Part shown: positions 26,019 through 34,435 of the stretch, in pieces | Position numbering within the stretch: position 1 is the first letter of the stretch | Layout: every line of letters begins with the position of its first letter | Assembly: GCF_900099765.1 (NCBI RefSeq) | Contig: NZ_FNDX01000033.1 | Coordinates: forward strand, 1-62,623 | DNA length: 62,623 bases | From: Paenibacillus typhae | GTDB lineage: Bacteria > Bacillota > Bacilli > Paenibacillales > Paenibacillaceae | Reading direction: 5' to 3' | The notes under the pieces: model-generated | Database searches by the model: none | The model's input: only the letters and a program-made list of their open reading frames with translations | What the model was told of the DNA's origin: nothing | Made by a program: the position numbers and the translations under genes

Positions 26019-27677
26019 CTACCTCCGCACCGAAACAATCCGGTTGCGGCCCTGATGCTTGGCGGCGTAGAGCGCTTTGTCTACGGTTTTTAACAGGTCG
26101 TTCAGATAGGCGGATGCATCCTTGGGCTGTCCGGCCTTAAAGTCGGTGATGCTCAGCACTCCCATGCTGATCGTAACCGATACAGGATGCTCAACGTTGT
26201 CTATGCTCATTTTGTTGGCGGCCACGGCGGATTTAAGCTGCTTCGCAATAGTGACTGCTTCCGTCTCCTTCGTATCCGGCAGGTAGATGATAAATTCCTC
26301 GCCGCCATAGCGGGCCAGAATATCCTTCTCCCGCAGGAGGCGCTGGAGCACCTCTACAGTTCCGCAGATGACCAGATCGCCGGCCAGATGGCCGTACCGG
26401 TCATTGACTGCCTTGAAGAAGTCGATATCAATCAGGATCATGGCCGAAGGAAACGGGTGCTCACGGCTCTCTGTTACTTCCCTCTCCAGCTGCTGTGTGA
26501 GATAATGCCGGTTATAGCATTCAGTGAGGCTGTCGGTAATGGCCATCTTCGTCAGCTTGCGGTTGGTCTGGAACAGCTCCTCCTGCACCTTGATCAGGGA
26601 TTCATTTCTTTCCTGAAGAATGGTATTCTGATGATTGGTCTCATCAATAAGCCGGCGGAGCTCGGTAATATCCTGAAAGGTAATGGTACGCCCAACTCTG
26701 ACCGAGCTGACCATGATGGGTGCAGCATGAATGCTGAGGTACAGGTGGCCGCGGGGATGCAGGCATTCAATCTCGGCCAGCTCATCCGGATGTTCCCGGT
26801 ACTTGTCCAGAAATGTCCTGATGGCATCGTTCGTACCCGGCAGAAGGGCTTCCATATGGAACCGGTCACCGGGGCGGAGCTTGGAGTAAGGATGAAGGGC
26901 CTGATTCATCTCTACTACCCTTTCCTGGTCATCCAGTACAAGAATGCCATATTCCATCGTATCAATGATATCCTGGTGGGCGATCGTTACAATATCGAAT
27001 ACTTTATCCTGGTGAATGGTAATCACAAAGAAAATAGCCGAGATGACGATGCCGAGCGAAGTGAATCCCGGAATGACAGGCAGGTAATCATCAAGGACGA
27101 CATTCAGCAGGATGTCGAGCAGTAAAAATATCGTTACGGCAAGAATCCCTCTGAGCAAGGACATGATCTGGCTCTTGATCCGGGAAGCCTGATCGGACAC
27201 AAGCGCAACATAAATGATATACAGGGACACGAGGGCATGAATAACAAGAATGGAAATGTTGATCCAGAAAATAGGGCCGTAGATTCTTTCTACATATCCC
27301 CCGTTCACCGGGCGGACGAACCATTCGTTCGGATTCAGGATGACACCAAGCGATGAGAAGACCGCCGGAAGGAACAGCAGGATTAAAAATTTTCGTTTCA
27401 GGAATTGTGACTGGCCAGAGATCAGTATGGTGAAGAAGATCCAGCCGGCAATCAGCAGGGATGCATCGACAAAGGCCGCTTTTACATAAAACAGCTGGAA
27501 GACCGGCTCGTCTACGGTTTTCATGGCGAACTGGCAGTAGGGCCATATCATCATAGAAAAATGAAAGCCCAGATACACTTTGTGTAATCTGGTTACGGTA
27601 ACAGAAGCAAATATGTATATGAACAGCAGGAACAAGACAAAGCACATGATTAGATCAATCCACGATCCCAAATCCAA
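26019..27677 (-). CDS. Membrane-bound diguanylate cyclase (7TM - PAS - GGDEF)
   Basis: A 552-residue protein. The N-terminal ~215 residues contain seven hydrophobic helices like the histidine-kinase N-terminal 7TM sensor. A PAS-like domain follows (IIDTMEYGILVLDDQERVVE), then a coiled-coil linker (LIKVQEELFQTNRKLTKMAI). The C-terminal GGDEF domain has all catalytic parts: ITDSLTECYNRHYL, ILIDIDFFKAVNDRYGHLAG, and the active site ARYGGEEF. It should make cyclic di-GMP from GTP. I see no RxxD inhibitory site just before GGEEF. Confidence 0.94.
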   Translation of the reverse strand: MDLGSWIDLIMCFVLFLLFIYIFASVTVTRLHKVYLGFHFSMMIWPYCQFAMKTVDEPVFQLFYVKAAFVDASLLIAGWIFFTILISGQSQFLKRKFLILLFLPAVFSSLGVILNPNEWFVRPVNGGYVERIYGPIFWINISILVIHALVSLYIIYVALVSDQASRIKSQIMSLLRGILAVTIFLLLDILLNVVLDDYLPVIPGFTSLGIVISAIFFVITIHQDKVFDIVTIAHQDIIDTMEYGILVLDDQERVVEMNQALHPYSKLRPGDRFHMEALLPGTNDAIRTFLDKYREHPDELAEIECLHPRGHLYLSIHAAPIMVSSVRVGRTITFQDITELRRLIDETNHQNTILQERNESLIKVQEELFQTNRKLTKMAITDSLTECYNRHYLTQQLEREVTESREHPFPSAMILIDIDFFKAVNDRYGHLAGDLVICGTVEVLQRLLREKDILARYGGEEFIIYLPDTKETEAVTIAKQLKSAVAANKMSIDNVEHPVSVTISMGVLSITDFKAGQPKDASAYLNDLLKTVDKALYAAKHQGRNRIVSVRR

Positions 27678-27862
27678 TACGCCGCACCTTCTTGCATTAA
27701 TTGGTAGATTATGAATTTCTGTGGGTCTTAAGACTTAGGTAATATTTCTAACTATATAATCAGCATTGCAAGAATACAAGATTTTTAGGTGAATCTATAA
27801 TAAAGAGAAGGTAGAGTTAGCCCAGCCGTTGAATATAACCGTCAACTATACTATTACATTTC

Positions 27863-27883
27863 AGGCGTATCCGGGATACGCCT
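27863..27883. promoter_or_regulatory. Perfect 21-bp palindrome in the leader of the HPr-kinase paralogue
   Basis: AGGCGTATCC and GGATACGCCT are exact inverted repeats around one central G. The palindrome lies about 8 bp upstream of the AGGAGG of the hprK-like gene and has no T run after it, so it looks more like an operator or a leader hairpin than a terminator. Confidence 0.55.
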
Positions 27884-27904
27884 TAGCTGCAGGAGGAGAA
27901 CCCC

Positions 27905-28822
27905 ATGAAGTCGATCACCGTTCAGAGCCTTACTGATAAATTCCAGCTGGAGGTGCTTGCAGGAGCCAGCCGGATGGACCGTCTGGTCACACGGCCCCGG
28001 ACACACCGGCCCGGGCTGGAGTTTGTCGGGTATTTTGATTTCTTTCCTATGGAGCGGGTGCAGGTGCTCGGCCGCAAGGAAATTAATTATCTGCTTACGC
28101 TGAGCGTAGAGGACCGCGTGCTGCATATCGGCAACATTGTCAAATATCATCCCCCGTGCTTCATTGTAACGACCGGACAGCAGGAAATTCCTTATCTTAC
28201 ACATTTCTGCAATCAGGAGGGGATTCCCCTCCTGCGGACAGCAGATACGACCAACGAGTTTATTGCCAAGCTAGACAGCTATCTGGTAAAGGCGCTGGCC
28301 CCCGAGCTGTCGATTCATGGCGTATGTGTTAACGTCTCCGGCATTGGCATTCTGCTGCGGGGCAAATCGGGCATCGGCAAAAGCGAAACCGCACATACGC
28401 TGATCCGCAGAGGCCACCGGTTCGTAGCGGACGATATTGTGGTGCTCAAAAAGCTGGGGCCGCATACGCTGCTTGGAACGCATAACGAGACCACCCGCGA
28501 GTTTCTGGCGCTGCGCAGCATCGGGCTGATCAATGTGGTCCGACAGTACGGGCGCAAGGCCTTCCAGGATGAGACCCGGATTGTGCTTGATATTGAGCTG
28601 TGTCCCTGGAGAGAGAATGCACTCAACAATGAGCTGGAGCTCGTTCCCCAGTTCACCGAATATCTCGGAGTGCAGATTCCGCATATCGAGGTTCAGCTTC
28701 AGCCGGGACGCGATGTCGCCGGATTAATCGAAGCGGCAGCCAACAACTGGTACCTGAAGCAGCTGGGCTACAGCGCTGTTGAAGAATTCATGAAACGGAT
28801 CGAGGACGGAATGCAGCCGTAA
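27905..28822 (+). CDS. HPr kinase/phosphorylase paralogue
   Basis: A 305-residue HprK-family protein. The N-terminal domain covers about residues 1-130. The C-terminal kinase domain has Walker A GKSGIGKSE, the conserved His in SIHGVCV, and RRGHRFVADDIVVL with the Asp pair. The K/P signature is degenerate (FLALRSIGLINV instead of E-I-R-G-L-G-I-I-N-V), while the downstream PGRD and NNWYLKQLGY blocks are kept. The true hprK normally sits before lgt and ppaX; here it stands alone between a diguanylate cyclase and a sugar system. It may phosphorylate HPr, a Crh-like partner, or another protein. AGGAGGAG precedes the ATG. Confidence 0.85.
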   Translation: MKSITVQSLTDKFQLEVLAGASRMDRLVTRPRTHRPGLEFVGYFDFFPMERVQVLGRKEINYLLTLSVEDRVLHIGNIVKYHPPCFIVTTGQQEIPYLTHFCNQEGIPLLRTADTTNEFIAKLDSYLVKALAPELSIHGVCVNVSGIGILLRGKSGIGKSETAHTLIRRGHRFVADDIVVLKKLGPHTLLGTHNETTREFLALRSIGLINVVRQYGRKAFQDETRIVLDIELCPWRENALNNELELVPQFTEYLGVQIPHIEVQLQPGRDVAGLIEAAANNWYLKQLGYSAVEEFMKRIEDGMQP

Positions 28823-28958
28823 GCCGGAGTGTAACCTCCAGGGGAAATATGCTAATAAGGTCATCAATAATAATTCTATCAGATAGTGAGGCAAAGCGGC
28901 ACTCCAGGAAAGGATATATACAACTTCTTTCTATTGTGATACCTGCAGGGCACCGGCC

Positions 28959-28986
28959 AGAGGCGGCTGATGCCTCTTTTTTTTTG
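28959..28986 (+). terminator. Terminator of the hprK-like gene
   Basis: AGAGGC pairs with GCCTCT across a 7-base loop, followed by nine T. Confidence 0.85.
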
Positions 28987-28998
28987 CCCAAAAACAGT

Positions 28999-29012
28999 AG
29001 TAACCGCTTACA
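28999..29012. promoter_or_regulatory. Candidate cre site upstream of the sensor kinase gene
   Basis: AGTAACCGCTTACA matches about 12 of 14 positions of the CcpA operator consensus. It sits 65 bp before the kinase start, consistent with catabolite repression of the sugar-sensing system. Confidence 0.5.
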
Positions 29013-29076
29013 CTTCGTTGTAGAATGGATGAAAACAGCGGACAGCTGCTATTAAGCATGTAAGGGAGCACCAGGT

Positions 29077-30813
29077 ATGGAGAAATTTTCGCCGGATAAA
29101 AAGTATATTCCGTTCACCTACAAAATGATGATTCCTTATCTGGTTCTGGTCCTTCTGACAGACCTGCTGGTCGGCTATATAGCCTACACGATGCTTGTTG
29201 AGTCCAGGACCGAGATGGCGGAAACGAATGTGCGGACGGCGCTTAAGCAGACGAGGAGCAATATCGAATACCAGACCGATGAGATCAAACGGATGAGCAA
29301 TTCGCTGTTTCTCAATACGAACTTTCAGAATGCGCTGCAGTTCAGAGGCAGCCCGCTGGAGAATATGCTCAAGATGCGGGATGATATTGTCCCCTATATG
29401 AAGGCGCCCTTGCAGTTATACGGGAACAAGCTGCGGCTTGCGCTGTATACGGCTAATGAGCGCATGCTTGAGATTACCGGGGACGATATGGCGGAGCCTA
29501 TCGGCAGAAGTGATTACTATGTGCTCTCAGGCCGGGTTATTGAAGACAAGGAATGGTTCCGGTCGATCGTGATGAATAACAGGGACAGCCTGTGGCTGCA
29601 GGCGGACAGTGATAGTAAGCTGGGTAACATTTCGTATTTCCGCAAGCTCGTTGCTTCCAACGCGGCTCCGTCAATCATCGGGTATATCCGGGTTACGGCG
29701 AGAATAGACGAGCTGTTCGGCAGCTTTGATACGTTCCCGGTCGATCAGGGGCTGGAGCTGCGGCTGGTTGACAGAGCTCAGGGGCTGACCATTTATGAGC
29801 AGGGGGCTCCGGACAAGCCGGCTAAGCCGGACCAATATCTGATTATCAGCGAGGATATTCCGATACCCGGGTATGTCATTGAGGCACGGGTGCCGCACAG
29901 CTATCTCAACAAGGATGCAAGCAGAATGCAGAAGGCCATTGGCGCAGTCTGTACGATCAGCTTCGTGGTTATGGCGGCGATCGGGTTCCTTGTGGCCCGT
30001 ATATCCGGCAAAAAGATCAAGCGTATCGTCTATCTGGCCCGTTCCTTCCAGGAAGGGAACTTCTACAAGCGGATCGGGTTCCCGGGGAATGATGAGTTTG
30101 TGTATATTGCCAACAGCTTTAATCAGATGGCGGCGAGCATTCAGGAGCTGATCCGAAACGTCTATGTTCAGGGTCTTCAGAAGAAGCAGGCCGAGCTGGA
30201 TGTGCTGCAGGCCCAGATCAGCCCGCATTTCCTGTATAACACCCTGTCGACTATCGGCAGTCTGGCCAATCTCGGGGAGGTCGGGAAGGTTACGCGGATG
30301 GTGAAGGGGCTGTCCAAGTTTTACCGGCTGACCTTAAACGAAGGGCGGGTCTATATCTCGATTGAAAAAGAGCTGGAGCAGGTCAAAATGTATCTGGATA
30401 TCCAGCGGGTGAAATATGCCGACGCCTTTGAAGTCTATTATGATATTGATCCTGAAATTCTGCAGGTTCCGGTCATCAAGCTGATCCTGCAGCCGTTTGT
30501 GGAAAATATATTCAAGCACGCCTGGTTCGGCGAGAGTATAGCCATCCGGATTACGGGCCGGAGGCTTGGTGACCGGATTGAGCTGAAGGTGATTGATAAC
30601 GGCATCGGTATGCGGCCGGATACGCTGCGCAGCATGCGCGCAGGCTCCTTTCAGCCGGGAAGCTACGGTCTGAAAAATGTGGAGGAACGGATCAAGCTGA
30701 GATACGGCAATGATTACGGGATTCAGATCGGCAGCTATTACGGAGCCGGAACGGCGGTACAGATTGTCCTGCCGGTTGAGAATGCGGAGATTCGCGAAGT
30801 GAGGGGAGAGTAG
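29077..30813 (+). CDS. YesM-type sensor histidine kinase
   Basis: A 578-residue sensor kinase. A first helix (MIPYLVLVLLTDLLVGYIAY) leads into an extracellular sensor of ~230 residues. A second helix (AIGAVCTISFVVMAAIGFLV), a HAMP linker and a LytS/YesM-type His_kinase domain follow, with the phosphorylated His in QAQISPHFLYNTLSTIG. The ATPase part shows the N box (LQPFVENIFKHAW) and G boxes (VIDNGIGM; GSYGLKNVEERI). AGGGAG lies 8 nt before the ATG. The response regulator starts 6 nt downstream, so the two form one operon, and a sugar ABC transporter follows. Confidence 0.95.
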   Translation: MEKFSPDKKYIPFTYKMMIPYLVLVLLTDLLVGYIAYTMLVESRTEMAETNVRTALKQTRSNIEYQTDEIKRMSNSLFLNTNFQNALQFRGSPLENMLKMRDDIVPYMKAPLQLYGNKLRLALYTANERMLEITGDDMAEPIGRSDYYVLSGRVIEDKEWFRSIVMNNRDSLWLQADSDSKLGNISYFRKLVASNAAPSIIGYIRVTARIDELFGSFDTFPVDQGLELRLVDRAQGLTIYEQGAPDKPAKPDQYLIISEDIPIPGYVIEARVPHSYLNKDASRMQKAIGAVCTISFVVMAAIGFLVARISGKKIKRIVYLARSFQEGNFYKRIGFPGNDEFVYIANSFNQMAASIQELIRNVYVQGLQKKQAELDVLQAQISPHFLYNTLSTIGSLANLGEVGKVTRMVKGLSKFYRLTLNEGRVYISIEKELEQVKMYLDIQRVKYADAFEVYYDIDPEILQVPVIKLILQPFVENIFKHAWFGESIAIRITGRRLGDRIELKVIDNGIGMRPDTLRSMRAGSFQPGSYGLKNVEERIKLRYGNDYGIQIGSYYGAGTAVQIVLPVENAEIREVRGE

Positions 30814-30819
30814 AGGATT

Positions 30820-32400
30820 ATGGCCTTGGAGATAAATATTTTGCTGGTGGATGATGAGGCCATTGATCTGGAATGGCTGAGACGGCGTGTAGCCGGAAGC
30901 AGCCGCCTGCCGCTGCATAGTGTCAGGACGGCTGCCAGCGGCTTTGCCGCACTCAAAATAATGGAGCAGCAGCCTGTTGATATTATTCTCTCCGACATCC
31001 GGATGCCGATTATGACCGGGGTGGAATTTGCCCGCAAGGCAAAGGAGCTGAACCCGGAGGTGGAGATTGTGTTCATCAGCGGCCATCAGGATTTCAGCTA
31101 TGCCAAGGAGGCGATCCAGCTGAATGCCTCCGATTATCTGCTGAAGCCTGTGGACGATGAGGAGCTGTACAGCATGCTGGAGCGGCTCTGCGCCAAGATC
31201 GAGAAGGAGCGCAAGCAGCATAACTCCTTGACGGAGACACTGTCTCTTGTCAATCAGGAGCTGCTGCTGCGCTGGTTCAGTGAGGCCGCCCCGGGACCGG
31301 CGCAGGCACATATTCTCGGTGTGCTCACGCCTTACCTGCAGGCACTGTCGGCTGTTGCAATTGTGGAGCTGGACGACATCGCCTGGAAAATACGCGGCTG
31401 GAGCGAAGAAGAACGGTCTGCCTGGAGCAGCAGGGCCGGAGGATTTATCCGGGAGTTCGCCCGGGCGCATAATCTGGGTATGGTGATTAGCGGCTATGAC
31501 TATCACTTTATCATTCTGGCTGGGGTTCAGGAGCAGCATTTCACAGCCCTGCTGGAGGAGCTGATCCGGGCGTTCTATCAGGAATTTGCCTGCTCCATTA
31601 CTGTTGGCAGAGGCATGTATGCGGCCGGGCCGGACAAGCTGCATGACTCCTACCGTCAGGCCCAGGCCGCGCTCAGCATCAAATGGATTGTCGGCAAGAA
31701 CAGGCTCATTCAGGATGCATCGGAGTGGCACCCGAAGGAGAAGATCGCCTCCGATCTGGAGGAGATTGTGGACCGGATGCTGAAGGCAATGCTGGACTAT
31801 GACCTTACGACCGTCGATGACTGCCTGCTGCAGCTGTTTGCCGGAGACAGCCCGATCTCCCAAAAAAATGATATCTACGATATCATCATCCGGATCACCT
31901 CCAAGCTGCACGCCGACCTGCGGCAGATGAATGAGCATCTGTACGAGATTCTGAACTGGGACGCCCATCAGCCGTTCGTGCTGTTCCAGTTCGAGACGGT
32001 GCATGATATCCTCTCCTGGCTGAGACGGAGGTTCTTCGAGCTGTCGGAGCGTCTGTACCTGAAGCGCCAGCGGCAGAAGCGCAAGCTGATTGATGAAATT
32101 ACAGACTATGTGAAGGCGAGGCTGGACCAGAAGATTACCCTTAACGAGGTAGCCGCCCACTTCGACTTCTCGCCAAACTACCTGGGCCACCTGTTCAAGG
32201 TGGAGACGAACAGCCTGTTCAGCGACTATGTCGGCGAGCTGCGGATGAAGCGGGTCTGTGAGCTGCTGGAGGACCCGACCAAAAAGGTCTATGAAATCGC
32301 CGAGCAGGCCGGCTACAAAAATATTATCTACTTCAACCGGCAATTCAAGCAGTATATGGGCATGTCGCCGGGCGAGTACCGGAAGCGGAATAAAATATAA
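30820..32400 (+). CDS. YesN-type response regulator with AraC DNA-binding domain
   Basis: A 526-residue regulator. The receiver domain (residues 4-125) carries the acidic pair (VDDEAID), the phospho-acceptor Asp in IILSDIRMPIMTG, and the conserved Lys in DYLLKPVDDEE. A middle domain of ~270 residues has no clear function. The C-terminal AraC domain has two helix-turn-helices (ITLNEVAAHFDFSPNYLGHL; KKVYEIAEQAGYKNIIYFNR). It is the partner of the kinase just upstream and is expected to activate the transporter genes that follow. A Rho-independent terminator separates it from them. Confidence 0.95.
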   Translation: MALEINILLVDDEAIDLEWLRRRVAGSSRLPLHSVRTAASGFAALKIMEQQPVDIILSDIRMPIMTGVEFARKAKELNPEVEIVFISGHQDFSYAKEAIQLNASDYLLKPVDDEELYSMLERLCAKIEKERKQHNSLTETLSLVNQELLLRWFSEAAPGPAQAHILGVLTPYLQALSAVAIVELDDIAWKIRGWSEEERSAWSSRAGGFIREFARAHNLGMVISGYDYHFIILAGVQEQHFTALLEELIRAFYQEFACSITVGRGMYAAGPDKLHDSYRQAQAALSIKWIVGKNRLIQDASEWHPKEKIASDLEEIVDRMLKAMLDYDLTTVDDCLLQLFAGDSPISQKNDIYDIIIRITSKLHADLRQMNEHLYEILNWDAHQPFVLFQFETVHDILSWLRRRFFELSERLYLKRQRQKRKLIDEITDYVKARLDQKITLNEVAAHFDFSPNYLGHLFKVETNSLFSDYVGELRMKRVCELLEDPTKKVYEIAEQAGYKNIIYFNRQFKQYMGMSPGEYRKRNKI

Positions 32401-32406
32401 TGCTGC

Positions 32407-32438
32407 AGCCTCTGTCCTTAAGGGACGGGGGCTTTTTT
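32407..32438 (+). terminator. Terminator between the two-component genes and the transporter operon
   Basis: AGCCTCTGTCCTTAAGGGAC followed by GGGGGCT folds into a hairpin (two internal mismatches) and ends in TTTTTT. It sets the regulator operon apart from the ABC operon. Confidence 0.85.
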
Positions 32439-32489
32439 ATATACTAAATCGTTGAATTAGTATTAAGTTTAGTTGTTTCGCTGAATTAT

Positions 32490-32514
32490 GCAGGGGGGCC
32501 GCCCTGCTTATAAT
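32490..32514 (+). promoter_or_regulatory. Promoter/operator of the sugar ABC operon
   Basis: An inverted repeat, GCAGGG-N6-CCCTGC (32490-32507), abuts a perfect TATAAT (32509-32514). It occupies the -35 region, which itself is poor, as expected for an activator-dependent promoter. The upstream YesN-type regulator is the obvious candidate to bind here. Confidence 0.5.
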
Positions 32515-32544
32515 GTGAGATATAGAGAAGAGAGGGGTGCAGAA

Positions 32545-33465
32545 ATGAAAGGGCATACATTCTGGAGTGATTTAAAAAATTATAAGGTTCTCTTGCTGAT
32601 GCTGTTACCGGCGGTTGCCTTCTTCCTCCTGTTTGCTTACATCCCGATGGCGGGGATCGTTATCGCCTTTAAGAAATACGATTACGCCGGAGGGATCTTC
32701 GGCAGTGCGTGGAACGGGCTGGACAACTTCCGCTTTTTCTTTGAATCAGGAGATGCCTGGCGGGTTACGCGGAATACGGCGCTGTACAACATCGCTTTTA
32801 TTGCAGTAAATAACATTCTGCAGATATTCGCCGCCATTATGCTGTTCGAGGTCGGGGGAAAGTGGTTCCGGAAGCTGACGCAATCCGCGCTGTTCCTGCC
32901 TTATTTTATCTCCTGGGTCGTGGTCGGGGCGATTGCCTATAACCTGCTGAACTATGATATCGGTACGGTGAACGCGATGCTCAGAGGGCTTGGCCTGGAG
33001 CCTGTCGATATATATAATACACCTGCTTACTGGCCTTACATCCTGGTGCTTGTAGCGGCCTGGAAGAGCCTCGGGTACGGAACGGTAATGTATCTGGCAG
33101 CGATAACGGGTATTGATACGGAAATGTATGAAGCTGCCGAGATTGACGGCGCGAATATCTTCCAGCGGATTATGAAGGTAACGATCCCGAATCTGATGCC
33201 GACGGTAATCATTCTGGTGCTGCTGGCGGTCGGGAACATTTTCCGCGGTGATTTCGGGATGTTCTATAATATGATCGGCAACAACGGGCTGCTGTTCTCC
33301 GCGACGGATGTTATTGATACCTTTGTCTTCCGGTCACTGATTACTTCCAATGACATCGGAATGTCGGCTGCGGCAGGTGTGTTCCAGTCGGTGCTTGGCT
33401 TCGCAACCATTATGACGGTGAACTACGCTGTCCGCAAATACGACAAAGACCGGGCCCTGTTCTAG
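32545..33465 (+). CDS. Sugar ABC transporter permease, LplB-like
   Basis: A 306-residue permease of the carbohydrate CUT1 group. Six hydrophobic helices are visible. The cytoplasmic EAA loop that contacts the ATPase reads YEAAEIDGANIFQRIMKVTI. The N-terminal LLMLLPAVAFFLLFAYIPMA GIVIAFKKYDY pattern is typical of LplB/YtcP-type proteins. Start at ATG 32545 behind GAGAGGGG; the longer frame from 32488 has no site. First gene of a three-gene operon with a second permease and a binding protein; no ATPase is included, so a shared MsmX-type ATPase is expected. Confidence 0.94.
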   Translation: MKGHTFWSDLKNYKVLLLMLLPAVAFFLLFAYIPMAGIVIAFKKYDYAGGIFGSAWNGLDNFRFFFESGDAWRVTRNTALYNIAFIAVNNILQIFAAIMLFEVGGKWFRKLTQSALFLPYFISWVVVGAIAYNLLNYDIGTVNAMLRGLGLEPVDIYNTPAYWPYILVLVAAWKSLGYGTVMYLAAITGIDTEMYEAAEIDGANIFQRIMKVTIPNLMPTVIILVLLAVGNIFRGDFGMFYNMIGNNGLLFSATDVIDTFVFRSLITSNDIGMSAAAGVFQSVLGFATIMTVNYAVRKYDKDRALF

Positions 33466-33492
33466 GGACAAACGGGAAATGGAGGTAACGAT

Positions 33493-34374
33493 ATGAAGCA
33501 GCTTGACCGTAAAATTTTCTCAGCCATAGGCTATGTTTCACTGATCCTTCTCGCCGTGCTATGTATCTTCCCGTTCATTCTGGTTGTCTCCTCATCCCTG
33601 ACGGAAGAGACCAAAATCGTAACGGACGGCTATCAGTTTATACCGACGGCCTTCTCCACCGAGGCTTACAGCATTCTTTTCAAATACCCGCAGGAAATGA
33701 TTAACGCTTATCTGGTGACTATCGGGGTTACGGCGACCGGCACCCTGCTGGGATTGTTCCTCACTTCGATGACTGCATACGCGCTGTCCCGCAAGGACTT
33801 CAAATGGCGCAACAAGTTTTCGTTCTTCTTCTTCTTCACTACCCTGTTCAGCGGCGGACTCGTTCCGTGGTATCTGCTGATCGTTAACTATCTCGATATG
33901 AAGGATACACCGATGGCCCTGATTGTGCCGATGGTGCTCAATGTGTTCTACATTATCGTCATGAAGTCTTTTATGAGCAGCATTCCCGAAGCCATTGTCG
34001 AATCGGCCAAAATTGACGGCGCCGGCGACTTCCGGATTTATGTCCGCCTGATTCTGCCGCTGTCCAAGCCGGCTCTGGCTACAATCGGATTGTTCCTGGC
34101 TCTGGCTTACTGGAATGACTGGTATAATGCGCTGCTGTTCATCTCCAATGAGAACTTGATGCCGCTGCAGTATTATTTGTACAAGATGCTGGGCAACATG
34201 GACGGTATGCGCAAGGCGATGATGGGTGCGGGCGCTGTCGTAACTACAGCCATTCCGACCGAGAGCCTCAAAATGGCGATGACGGTTGTTGCCACAGGCC
34301 CGATTTTGCTCGCTTATCCGTTCGTACAGCGTTATTTTGTCCAAGGCTTAACGATTGGTGCTGTTAAAGGGTGA
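33493..34374 (+). CDS. Sugar ABC transporter permease, LplC/YtcP-like
   Basis: A 293-residue CUT1 permease with six hydrophobic helices. The EAA motif is PEAIVESAKIDGAGDFRIYV RLILP, and the N-terminal FPFILVVSSSLTEETKIVTD segment is typical of the second permease in such operons. It begins 27 nt after the first permease with GGAGGTAACGAT before the ATG. Together they form the membrane channel for an unknown oligosaccharide. Confidence 0.94.
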   Translation: MKQLDRKIFSAIGYVSLILLAVLCIFPFILVVSSSLTEETKIVTDGYQFIPTAFSTEAYSILFKYPQEMINAYLVTIGVTATGTLLGLFLTSMTAYALSRKDFKWRNKFSFFFFFTTLFSGGLVPWYLLIVNYLDMKDTPMALIVPMVLNVFYIIVMKSFMSSIPEAIVESAKIDGAGDFRIYVRLILPLSKPALATIGLFLALAYWNDWYNALLFISNENLMPLQYYLYKMLGNMDGMRKAMMGAGAVVTTAIPTESLKMAMTVVATGPILLAYPFVQRYFVQGLTIGAVKG

Positions 34375-34435
34375 ACCCGGAGTCATCCGGTTTATCAATA
34401 GATTTCATATTTAACTACAAGGGGGAAGGCTTGAG

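Noticed and set aside
30334..32343. 669-codon antisense open frame opposite the kinase/regulator genes
   Set aside because: It mirrors the well-supported YesM/YesN-type genes, has no ribosome-binding site, and its product is Gln/His/Leu-rich nonsense typical of antisense GC-rich frames.
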